Shown: piece after piece, positions 55,085 to 64,000 of the stretch | Layout of the letters: each line of letters begins with the position of its first letter | Numbering within the stretch: the stretch's first letter is position 1 | DNA from: Agrypnia vestita | Lineage: Eukaryota; Arthropoda; Insecta; Trichoptera; Phryganeidae | Assembly (NCBI GenBank): GCA_016648135.1 | Contig: JADDOH010000152.1 | Coordinates: 58,119-122,118, forward strand | Direction: 5' to 3' | Length of the DNA: 64,000 nt | The notes under the pieces: generated by a model | What the model was told of the DNA's origin: nothing | Database searches by the model: none | Seen by the model: only the letters and a program-made list of their open reading frames with translations | Program-made: the position numbers and the translations under genes

Positions 55085-56044
55085 TTAAAATAATTCATTT
55101 TAACTAACGAATTTCTACATTTTCTTAAAAGACTGCAACGATCTATAAAAATAACAAAACTCTTTTTCTTAAATCCATACAAACCTTTGTCTGGAGTCCC
55201 ATACTTAACACCTTTATTTTATAAAAAAATATTATTATCCTTTTAAATCAAACAAGGAAACAGATTGACATTTCTTTGACGTTTTAATTATTAACAATGT
55301 ATTTGCAGATTAAAAACAATTTGCCTTTTTAATTATTAATACGTTTCATTATTTACAATTTCAATAACAAAATCAAAATATCAAATCGTAAAACACGTAT
55401 CAGGCATTTTTTGATAACCACCACTCTTTTCTATCCGTTTTCTTAAGATTCCAGTTGCTTTCTGCAATCCTTTTACTTTGCAAATCTGTCTACATTTCAG
55501 TCTGTATCACAGCTATAACTGGGAGATGTCCTGACTAAAATCTTCTGTTTTACGCAGAATGATATTAAATTTATATTGTGCAAAAAAATACACTTCTTCC
55601 TCTTTAAACATGCCTCTCTACGCCGCGTGGGAGTACAGAGCGCTATTCGTTCCTTAAATTCCTGCCAGTTGGTCTACTTCTTGCAGGTCTATTTTTATTA
55701 TTCACCCGTCTACGTTTTGATCATACCTTCGGCTTGGTGCTGTTGGCCGTGAATGATTTGTGCGGACAGGACTCGTCTGGTCTCGTTCTATTGCCGCATA
55801 TTGCCTATATCCTTGCCTTTACCTTCCGTGGCCTGCCGTTCCCGAAATTCCAAGTCCTGTAACCTTCTCTATTCTACAAGGTTATGGGGTAGAGGGTCGT
55901 TAATCTTCTATAACATACATATTATTTTTAATGACTGTATACCATCTAATCTCTAAACTTTGTGACCAACAGCAACTTCCGTAAAGCAAAGTAGCAAGCG
56001 TTTCCGATTACATAAATTAACACACAAAATAAATCATTATAATT
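55085..56044. other. AT-rich then mixed sequence, no gene recognised
   Basis: 55600-55900 is GC-richer (CCTCTCTACGCCGCGTGGGA, GGCCTGCCGTTCCCG) with a 67-codon frame that shows no domain. Probably old transposon sequence. Confidence 0.3.
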
Positions 56045-56056
56045 AGTTCCAAAGTT

Positions 56057-56984
56057 TTTTTTTTTTTTTTAAATTTATTGGCTTGTCACCCAGTAAAAGG
56101 ATGTTATTGCCAGAAACTAGTCAATAGGTCATCGACATAAACATTACAGCTCAATGCAATTACTCTCTAAAAATCGTAGTAACACTTTCAATACTTCCCG
56201 TCGGCAGTCTGTAAGCAAGAGCTGGATATTTGTAGGGAAAGGGACATTAAGATCTGCAAGATCCTGGAGTAGGGACTGAGTACCGACATTTAAAATGCAA
56301 TTGAAAAACAAGTGGTTCAAATCCTCCTCCTCTTGTCCACACTCACAGATTGAGGAGTTAAGAACATGAATTTTTGCAAGGTGTAAGCGGATAGAGCAAT
56401 GACCCAGACGCATTCGGCAAACCATTGAAGTCTCCCTCTTGCTCAATCTGATCCTGTGAAACCAGGCTCGAGATGGGATAAGTGGCTGAATAGCGGCGTA
56501 GTGTCGACCTTTTGACATTTTAGTGAGGTCCCAATGAGACTGCCACTGAAGTGCGGCATCGTTTCTTGTAATATTGAAAAGATCGCTCACTGGAATAGTG
56601 GAAAATGTGGCATCCCCCTGTGAGATTGCATTTTTAGCCAGCGAGTCTACCATTTCATTACCAGGGATGCCTACATGACTCGGAATCCAAGCCAAAACAA
56701 TTTCAAATTTATCCAAGGAAAGGTCGTGAATTATACTCCGAATTTCCATGCAGATCTGATCATCAGGGTGCCGAAAGGGGCTGGATTTAATTTTGAGCAG
56801 AGAACTTAAGGAATCTGAAAGAATAAGGCACTTCTTTGATTGTTTTGGTTTACATGATTTTAGCGCTTCTCGGATTGCCAAGCACTCAGCAGTAAAAATG
56901 GATGTCTCTTTAGGGAGTTGAAATATACCTTGGATACCATCATTTGGACAATAAAACGCAGCACCCGTACAGCCGGTTGCCTGG
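56057..56984 (-). mobile_element. 5'-truncated LINE insertion with poly(A) and 12 bp target duplication
   Basis: AGTTCCAAAGTT occurs exactly at 56045-56056 and 56985-56996, flanking the insert. On the minus strand the insert starts mid-ORF (56984), runs to a stop at 56144, has a ~75 bp 3' UTR with CCAATAAATTT, and ends in a poly(A) tract (T-run on the plus strand, about 56055-56070). Truncated 5' end, poly(A) and target duplication together are the signature of target-primed reverse transcription. The perfect duplication indicates a young insertion. Confidence 0.92.
56144..56984 (-). CDS. LINE RNase H domain and C-terminal zinc knuckle-like region (partial)
   Basis: The C-terminal ~280 residues of a non-LTR retrotransposon ORF2 polyprotein (I/R1-type, those with an RNase H). 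There is no native start: the frame continues upstream only into the target duplication. The first motif of RNase H (DGS.) is just missing; the domain begins QATGCTGAAFYCPND. The catalytic Glu is in FTAECLAIREAL, the second Asp in LILSDSLSSL, and WIPSHVGIPGNEMVDSLAK holds the conserved SH.G..GNE.AD-type block. C-terminal: CRMRLGHCSIRLHL and CECGQEEEDLNHLFFNC (C..C......H....C), as in many insect LINEs. No stop or frameshift inside, consistent with a recent insertion. It cannot move itself, since reverse transcriptase and endonuclease are absent. Confidence 0.9.
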
Positions 56985-57165
56985 AGTTCCAAAGTTACAT
57001 TGTATACTTTTGGAGCTTAGAAATAAAAATGTAATTCCACTAGTGCACTTTTATATAAATTTTAAAACGTAGCAATAATTTAACGTCATTTCCCACTTGC
57101 AGGTGTGAGACTTAATTTAATCTGATTTAATCATAGCAGTCTGTTCCAGATGCAACATTGAACAT

Positions 57166-57310
57166 TGTTGGTCCAGTGGTTAAGACTTTAGCCGTGATCC
57201 AGTGGTCGGTGGTTCGAGTCTCATCCAAAAGTTTGCCCTATTTTCATAGCACAAGTTAGTGCTATGAATAGTTGTTTTGATGTGATATAATTAAAATAAA
57301 ATTAAGATAT
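57166..57310 (+). mobile_element. tRNA-derived SINE, copy 5 (diverged)
   Basis: ATTGTTGGTCCAGTGGTTAA, GTGATCCAGTGGTCGGTGGT with B box GGTTCGAGTCTCATCC, CCTATTTTCATAGCACAAG, then TTTTGATGTGATATAATT. The 3' part is shortened relative to 58883-59070. Confidence 0.75.
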
Positions 57311-58882
57311 TTTTATAAAAAATAGCGCAACTGTATAAGTAAAAAATATACATATTCATTATACCAGGTTTAGCATAAATATGTTTTTCGTCAAAACATT
57401 TTCTAATTGGTCCATTCATATAAAATCCACCATCGCGAAGGTTCCGCATCTCGGCTCACATGTCGCGAGGTTTATCCGGCATTATTCAGCTATCGTAGCA
57501 TTTTTACATACTGTTACAGAGAGCAATCTGCCTCCCTAATGTCATCATGCCTGAGGTAATCCGTGTCGTTTGACTTGTAAACATATCACGAAGGCTGTAT
57601 AATAGTCCCTAGAATTCCTGAAGAGAATTTTTTACTTTACATATATTGGGGCTCAGACCCTCTGATGGCTAGAGTGTATAGGCGAAACTTTGTTCTTACG
57701 TCTCTGAGATGTTATGTAAAAGTCCAATACGCATTAGTTTTTAATTAAACCATTGATATCAATAGTGGGCTAGAGTACAAAATCTTATTTTTATTTTATA
57801 TTTTCTTCAGGTACTAATGATCAGTTTGTATATTTTGTAAAAGCTGTCTATAAATAAAGTTTGTATGGACTGAATAAAATGGGCGCCCAAAAGCCGATTG
57901 CTTGACAGCTGATTACCCGATTACCCGATTACCCATTGCTGATTGCCCGACATATTTTGAATTATAAGGCTTGCATTTACATAAGTTACGTTAATGTGCA
58001 TAAGTTCTTCAACTGTTAAAACCATCAAATTGATAAATTTATCTTCTTCACATTAGTTAATAATTATTTATATTCAACTCCCATATGTATTTTTTTATGT
58101 AGGTGCCTATATACTTCGATATAAAATTTTTAGAATTTATTAAATCCTGATGAAGCAACAATTGGCTCCAACACATGTAAATAATTCAATCCATAGTGTT
58201 TTTATACGATTTATAAAATCCATAGCGTTTTTAGACAACATTCTCTTTTCATTACTATGATAAATTTAAATTCAAAATAGAATTTTGAAGGATATTTTTT
58301 TCTAGCGGGTTACATCAAAATATACGAGTAATTCATTGCATACCGTACCGAGAAATTGTTTTGAATATTCTTACGTTTGATTGATGTAAAACTCCAAAAC
58401 CGAAAAAATTAATCAAAAATAATCGATATAAAAAAAACTCGATAGCCTTCGAGCGTCACGATTGCATTGAATGTGGGTCTCCTGGTGGGTCTCTACGTTT
58501 CTTTTTCTATCTTTTTTTTTAAATATGACGGGATACGCGTCGCATTTATATTCTTACTATTCTCAATAAGCCAATAGCCTGTGCTATGATAATAGGACTA
58601 AGTTGCTGGTGTCCTAAAATGGGGCTTGAACCACCCATCACCAGAATAGGCGAACTTCATAACCACTTCACCAACAAGCTATTTATTACATTCATTATAT
58701 ACAATTCATTACCTATATTTGTATTAAAACTTCACCAAGAAGAAAGGAGGGAAGTAATGAAAATTTATTTCATTTATTTTTGTCATTTTAAAATTTTATT
58801 TGTTAGAAAATCGTTAATAAGCGCTATGTGTAAGTACATACTAGAAGAAGAAGTAAGCAGGAATAAGTTGTGCATTATTTTG
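57311..58882. other. Mostly AT-rich; short GATTACCC array and a Penelope-like phrase
   Basis: Around 57909-57935 GATTACCC is repeated three times in tandem (GATTACCCGATTACCCGATT then ACCC). At 58146, CCTGATGAAGCAACAATTGG then CTCCAACACATGTAAA resembles degenerate CTGATGA...GAAACG Penelope-type ends. No gene. Confidence 0.35.
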
Positions 58883-59070
58883 AGTAGCTTGTTGGTCTTG
58901 TGGTTAGGACACTCGCCTCGTGATCCAAAGGTCACGGGTTCGAACCTCACTCCAGACTAGCAAGTTAGTCCTATTTTCATAGCACAAGCGTTTAGCTTAG
59001 TTTGAAAATAGTAAGAATATTGATGTGACACGTATTCCGTGTTCGCATCTCTATTTTTTAAAAAAAAAAA
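58883..59070 (+). mobile_element. tRNA-derived SINE, full-length reference copy
   Basis: AGTAGCTTGTTGGTCTTGTG, A-box-like GTGGTTAGGACACTCGCC, B box GGGTTCGAACCTCACTCC, body CTAGCAAGTTAGTCCTATTT, AGCACAAGCGTTTAGCTTAG, ATATTGATGTGACACGTATT, CCGTGTTCGCATCTCTATTT, and an A tail to 59070. It has a canonical RNA polymerase III B box and differs little from the 7401 copy, so the family has been active fairly recently. It is not a functional tRNA: no acceptor stem pairs. Confidence 0.88.
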
Positions 59071-60889
59071 CTTATTTGTAGAATTTAAATTAGAAAAATT
59101 AGGCACCGTATTAGTACTAAATTCACAAAGATAATCTTGACTTACCAACCAGGATGATATAAATATTTTAATTTAGAAATAAGTGAATGTTGTTACTTAA
59201 AGTATATGAATTTTTGAATTATTAAAAAGTACATTTTACTTTCATGGATAGCTATAAATATAAAGGACTAAGTATATTATTTAGTCACCATAGAACGGGT
59301 CCATTTTCAGTCATGTCACTGAAAAGTCGGCCACTCACAAATCTGTTGTAGTAAAAAAAAATTTTTTTTCATTATTCTTAGAATATGGAATGGAATATTT
59401 ATCGTTTATATTAATTATATTAATTAATATTTATCGTTTAATTAATTATAATGATGACTCTGTCGATTCCCTTCATCAGCTAAAACTAATAAGAGAAGAA
59501 AATAAATTTTGTTTAAAAACTGAACAGTATATTTTATTATATTAGTATAATCGATAGCCACCAAAAAAAATTTTAATGTTTTAAAAACCCATTATTTAAT
59601 TATTATAAACCTGATAAATATATATATATATATATACATTCAATTTAAAATAACCACACTGCGCGCAGTGCACATAACGGATAGCGTGCGCCAACTAAGG
59701 TGAAGCAGTCATATAACTTTGTCCTCTTCTCGCATAGATGTCATTCGTGCATACCTTGATGTGTATCGGTGTATAACAAATTCATAAAGTGCCATAACCA
59801 AAAAATCGATGTGTATAACGCATTTCTTTTGTCATTTTTTCTACACATATATTTCTGAGATAATTTTGTACCGTGGATCTTGTGATGAATCACCTGTTTC
59901 TATAGATTTTTTTTTTATTTTATTATTTTTATTTTGAACTCTAAGATGATTTAAATGCTACGCGGGGAAAAATTGAGCTAAACTGGCCGTAGTATTGGAG
60001 CTACAAAAATTTGGGAATGATGAAACGCTAGTATTGGGAGGGAGTTAGTAGCGATTGATCGGATATAGGTTACGGGCAGTTACTATTCAATTTTTATAAA
60101 TCATATTGATCTTGTGGTAAAGCCGTGTTTGGTACAAATGGTTGACGATCGATGCGGTCCGAGCGGTCCGCATGTGCTTCACATAAAAAAGCTGAACATG
60201 GTTTTCAGAGATTTGGGGCGCGATTATTGCGTTTAGAGCCGTTAAAAAACCGATTAACGTCTACTCTAAGGTGACGATGATATTGACAGTTCCACGAGGT
60301 TTCTGAATTATAGACTTTTTTGCTGTGGTTTTGAAACCGCTTAAACGTCATTAATCGCCTTCTTAAGTGGATTGCCGCGCGAGAGAGATAGCAGAATATG
60401 AGCAAAGGCAAGGAAGGCAGGTCCTAATCGGGGGATCGCGAGAGGAAAACGCCCATAAATAATTTGTAATAACACGGATTAAAACGTATACGATATACCA
60501 GAGGGGTGACCTTAACTGAGCGGATAATGATTTATTTTCGTTTCGCGGGAATCGGATAACGTAGGCAGATAGAAAAGTTAACTATAATTCTATTATATTT
60601 ATCTGTAGACTAACGCTCTTCAGGCTTTTACAACAGATAGGTAATTGTGCAATGACGGTATGTACGGTTAGGAAAGAGATAACGATAACGTGTAAGCATA
60701 TTAATGGCACGACAAGAAAATAATATACTCGAATATAGATACAATATATTAACTATGTAATCACTACAAACCTGCCCTACGTTAGCGTAGTTTCAACAGG
60801 ACGGGTAACGTGTATACGATTGGCTATTCTAGCTCAGATTTCGCCGGGTTTGCTAGTAATAACCACAAAACATAATTGGAACAAGTGTA
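59071..60889. other. AT-rich, then GC-richer unannotated sequence
   Basis: (TA)n at 59619-59636; CACTGCGCGCAGTG 14 bp palindrome near 59658. From ~59950 to 60850 the sequence is less AT-rich with no coding signal. It resembles the 62-64 kb block in texture, and old LTR-element sequence is likely. Confidence 0.3.
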
Positions 60890-61300
60890 TTCAATTCAAT
60901 TCAATTCAATTCAATTTATTTCATGATAATATGTACATGACAAACAAAATGTTTAAGGCATACATATTAGAAGTATATATCAAAAATGAAAATATTTAAT
61001 AAATTAAAAATAACATAAATCTGGTCAAAGGTGTAGGAGAGTCCCGCTTCGGAAAACCCCCTCAGACACATGGAATATATCATTACCCAAAGCGATTTTG
61101 TTCAGCATGGCTGTGGCTCTTCCAACAGGCATAACTATCGGCAGGTTGGTCCTGTATATTGGAATGTGAAACAATCTATGCTGACGATGTCTAGTGTAAT
61201 TATCAGGAGCATTCAAACCAATGCTCTGCATAATTTGAGGATTATCAATCATACCGCGCAACAATCTAGATAAGAATATTGTAAATAAAATAATATGAAT
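60890..61300 (-). pseudogene. LINE ORF2 C-terminal fragment with pentamer tail
   Basis: On the minus strand the frame includes LSRLLRGMIDNPQIMQSIGL then NAPDNYTRHRQHRLFHIPIY and RTNLPIVMPVGRATAMLNKI. This is the L..LL.G.ID.P.L......N.P....R....F..P..RTN.....P..R......N pattern of the end of Jockey-type LINE proteins. It stops at a TGA near 61025. The element ends in (ATTGA)n on the minus strand (TTCAA repeats at 60896-60915 plus), a short-tandem 3' tail as LINEs have. 5'-truncated near 61300. Confidence 0.65.
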
Positions 61301-62140
61301 TTGCGGCCCATATACACATGAAATAAAAGGATAAAGCATATGGGAATCTTATAGATGGATGGATAAATGAAACAAATATATATAGGAGTAAATGCAAGTA
61401 AAAAGCAAGCATATAAGTACCAAAAACATAGGAGAACATAGTGTGATAGAAATTCGAAGACGGGAGGAACAATAATGTGAAGTGGAACGGATATAGCAAG
61501 AGCATGTAATAATGATAAACGTACAAATACAGACAACTACTTGAGACCGATTCGACAGATACTAGCAATCTTTCAACACACCTCTAAGAACATGGTGAGC
61601 GGTATATAGTTATCAGCGGAGGCGTCCAGTGCCTTGGCAATGAATGAGCACTGAATTAATCCGACGCCTTGCCTGCGGCACTGGAGGTTTATTTACTTAT
61701 TTGTTTTATTTGTTTTCATTTATTGGGTTTCTTACAGCCATATAATTAATCAATCTTTGAAGAAAAGACAATAATTGATGCACAGAGTTTTGGGCCAATT
61801 ACGCGAAAACACATACATACAATCGATAAAAGAATAATAAAAACATGTCCAATAGTGGGTTGTGTGAGTGTGTATCTGTGTGTTTATTTATTTGTTTATT
61901 TATTTTGTTTTGGGAAAAAATTAAAAGCAAAACGATCTTAAAAATCTTCCACTGAATTTAAAAATTTAATTTAACTTACATTAATAGTTTATTGTGTTAT
62001 AGCGAATAGTACTCTTCCAGTATTATATTGTTCGAGAATATTCACTGTCTATGTAACATAGTTACTTTGTGGATCAATCTTACTGCCAATAAAAATAATA
62101 ATAAATTGTTACAAATTATGTTTAAATTCCGCAACGGAGG
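61301..62140. other. AT-rich stretch, possible second LINE tail
   Basis: Around 61620-61700 GTCCAGTGCCTTGGCAATGA and its imperfect inverse TTGCCTGCGGCACTGGAGG precede TTATTTACTTATTTG, which on the minus strand would be an AAAT-type tail. Evidence is weak. Confidence 0.3.
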
Positions 62141-62940
62141 GAGCTAATACGTCCCTGTGCGCGGAGAGTCGCGGCCAAAAGACAGGATTCATTGGGGACC
62201 CACGAGAAAAGATCGCCCAAAATTAATTTAAAATTAGGTATAGTACCTTTGGATGATTGTTATATCTAGGTATGCAGTGTGCACGTGGTGAATATATGGA
62301 AATTGATCCCATGATATAGCGGCCAAGAAACGTTAAATTTCCGATAAAGACGAGCGGAAATACGGGAGAACGGGGCATAATAATGGTAGATAATGAAGAA
62401 ACATCAACTATGATTAGGGGAGTACCCGATAGATTGTAGTTACGGTTGATCAAACGACAATATGGACTGAACTTAGAAATTAAATATTAAAAATTAATTA
62501 TCGCGCTTGTGAAGCGAGTTCAATTCGTCCGAAGCCACTGAGTCCGTCCCAAATAGGCACAGGGATGGAGACAGAGATGGCAACAGGAGGTGGGATCAAC
62601 TGACATATCCGAGTGGAGATATGGTTTTTTTTTGCCAAATTGAATCTTAGGAACAAAGATTTAGGTTTCAAGGAAAGTAGGATATTGAAAATCCTGGAAA
62701 GACACGACTTAGGACCTTTGGCTGCTAGGGGGGGTTTAAAATGTCAAGACACAGCAGAAATCAGGCAGTTGGTGTGAAGCGTCTACGGGACGTGAAATCC
62801 GCGTCGGTTGTTTTTTTGAGTGAAAGTTGCCGTCGACTTGGAGTGTCCAGTGGATATAGTGAAAATTATAGTTTGATTTCAAGTGAAAGTTGTGTACGGG
62901 TAAATATACTCTTCGACATTGTTGGTTGCTCACGTTAAAA
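62141..62940. other. GC-richer block with polypurine-like tract
   Basis: CAACGGAGGGAGCTAATACG near 62132; CTAGGGGGGGTTTAAAATGT at 62727 followed by CAAGACACAGC resembles a polypurine tract next to an LTR start (TGTCAAGACAC). No paired LTR was found. The short frames 62223-62453 and 62736-62938 have no domain. Confidence 0.3.
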
Positions 62941-62952
62941 GAAAAGGGGGGT

Positions 62953-63540
62953 ACGGGTTTGATTTTATTTTATAAAGGGTAATTAATTTGGCATATTAGA
63001 ACTTCGGAAATTACTGCGCTTTATTAAGTTGATTAGTCCGGCATATATAGAACTGATATTTGCAGATCTCCGGAAACTAGCTGTGCGTTATAAAGATACC
63101 TATTTTATGCTAAACACGCGGGAAATTGTTAATAAATCTTGTAAAAATACCTATCTTATGCTAAATACGCGAGGTCCTGTTAAAAGGGTTTTAACTCAGA
63201 GTACGGGATTGATTTTATTTTATAAAGGTAATTAATCTGGCATATCGGAACTTCGGAAATCACTATGTTCTATAAAGTTAATTATTTTTGTCGTCTTACT
63301 AGGTTCACAGAATAATATTCGCAGAATTTCAGGAAAAGGTAGAGTTCAAATTTAGTTAAATTTTCGTTTTACTAAGTATAGTATTGGCGGATCTCTGGAA
63401 ACTAGCTGTGCGTTATAAAGATACCTATTTTACGCTAATCACGCGGGAAGCTGTTAAAAGATAAAGGAGTTGTTACTAACAGATTCGATTTTAAATAAGT
63501 CTTATAAAATACCTATCTTTGCTAAATACGCGAGGTCTCA
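62953..63540 (+). repeat. Imperfect long tandem repeats (249-362 bp spacing)
   Basis: GATTTTATTTTATAAAG(G)G then AACTTCGGAAAT occur at about 62961 and 63210. GGAAACTAGCTGTGCGTTAT with AAAGATACCTATTTTA(T/C)GC occurs at 63074 and 63399. TACCTATCTT(AT)GCTAAATACGCGAGGTC occurs at about 63150 and 63511. Unequal spacing shows indels. This non-coding repeated texture is typical of LTR or leader regions of large retroelements. Confidence 0.75.
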
Positions 63541-63814
63541 TTTTAATTTTTACATTTGTAAGGCATATAATATTTCGTTATATGAAATGTTTCGATTAGA
63601 CCGGATTTATTTTAGTTATTGAAAGGATATTTAGTTTATTTTAATAATTTCTCTTGTTTATGTTTAATAGTAAGAGTCCGTTAAAATTATAGCGAATAAA
63701 TTCTGGGATTAAAATACGTTTAGTGAAAAATATATAGCTGATCTCGCGGGGTATCAGGTTCAGCCCATAATAATCTAGATTTTCATTTCGTTTAAAATTA
63801 TATAGAGTAATTCC

Positions 63815-63930
63815 GTGAGAATCGGGGTTTATTTACAATTTTACAGATGTATGAGATTTCATTATTCAAAAAAATTATATAAAATAGTCTCGTGGGGGTC
63901 GGGGTTTATTTACGGTTTTACAGAAGTACA
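63815..63930 (+). repeat. ~78 bp direct repeat at the window end
   Basis: TCGGGGTTTATTTACAATTT (63822) and TCGGGGTTTATTTACGGTTT (63900), each followed by TACAGA(T/A)GTA and a similar stretch ending TATATAAAAT. The repeat may continue beyond the window. Confidence 0.75.
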
Positions 63931-64000
63931 AGTTTCACTATCTTATAAAGTATATAAAATTGCTTCCGTTCGGCCCTGGTTATCTTATATTATATAGGAA

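Noticed and set aside
57905..57945. GATTACCC tandem as a telomere-like repeat
   Set aside because: Only three units, not the insect TTAGG motif, and internal to the sequence.
58883..58970. Functional tRNA gene
   Set aside because: A and B boxes are good, but the cloverleaf does not close and the sequence is the head of a dispersed SINE.

Overview
This is a 64 kb stretch of an AT-rich eukaryotic genome, almost certainly an insect or other arthropod. The reasons are an intact cecropia-type mariner, an arthropod-type Mutator-like transposase relic, a tRNA-derived SINE family, several non-LTR retrotransposon 3' ends, a Penelope-like GIY-YIG relic, foldback/MITE elements and spliceosomal-type signals. 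I see no bacterial operons, no CRISPR, no rRNA and no credible stand-alone tRNA gene. No complete host gene can be read. The window looks intergenic or intronic and is mostly mobile elements in different stages of decay. Three or four short GC-richer islands with splice-like borders (19.76-19.91 kb minus, 21.78-21.85 kb minus, 48.32-48.40 kb plus, and a promoter-like segment at 23.0-23.5 kb) are the only candidates for host exons.

Layout. 0.36-2.63 kb: a repeat element built of ~130 bp units, with an inverted copy inside or beside a forward copy (another copy at 20.95-21.50 kb). 3.48-5.12 kb: a decayed IS630/Tc1-like transposon with TA target duplication, a transposase pseudogene with a probable intron, and two nested MITEs. 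7.4-8.5 kb: a SINE and a long foldback element. 9.4-9.6 kb: a near-perfect 229 bp palindrome carrying a hammerhead-ribozyme-like core on both strands (second copy at 17.8 kb). 9.6-10.2 kb: GC-rich LTR-like block. 11-15 kb: LINE relic, shared repeats, a perfect 50 bp inverted repeat and a MITE. 19-24 kb: LINE relic, SINEs and exon candidates. 25.3-26.9 kb: a 283 bp tandem duplication, a LINE tail, a Penelope-like relic and a 27 bp hairpin. 30.85-31.62 kb: a TTA-flanked, PIF/Harbinger-like TIR element. 32-39 kb: a compositionally different block with three successive minisatellites (134, 119 and 307 bp periods), a heptamer array and a G-tract hairpin, probably the non-coding part of one or more large retroelements. 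39.5-41.1 kb: Mutator-like transposase pseudogene split by a 169 bp MITE. 49.5-50.8 kb: a complete mariner with an uninterrupted DD34D transposase, the youngest-looking element here. 51-55 kb: hAT-like element and a ~1.25 kb TIR element with iterated internal copies of its terminal motif. 56.06-56.98 kb: a 5'-truncated LINE with poly(A) and 12 bp target duplication. 57-61 kb: SINEs and a second LINE fragment. 62-64 kb: imperfect tandem repeats of LTR/leader type.

The only gene likely to yield a functional protein is the mariner transposase. The other coding traces are broken. The most unusual signal is the hammerhead-like core inside inverted repeats, which fits the ribozymes known from Penelope-like retroelements. 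A Penelope-type endonuclease relic lies in the same window, but the physical link between the two is inference.
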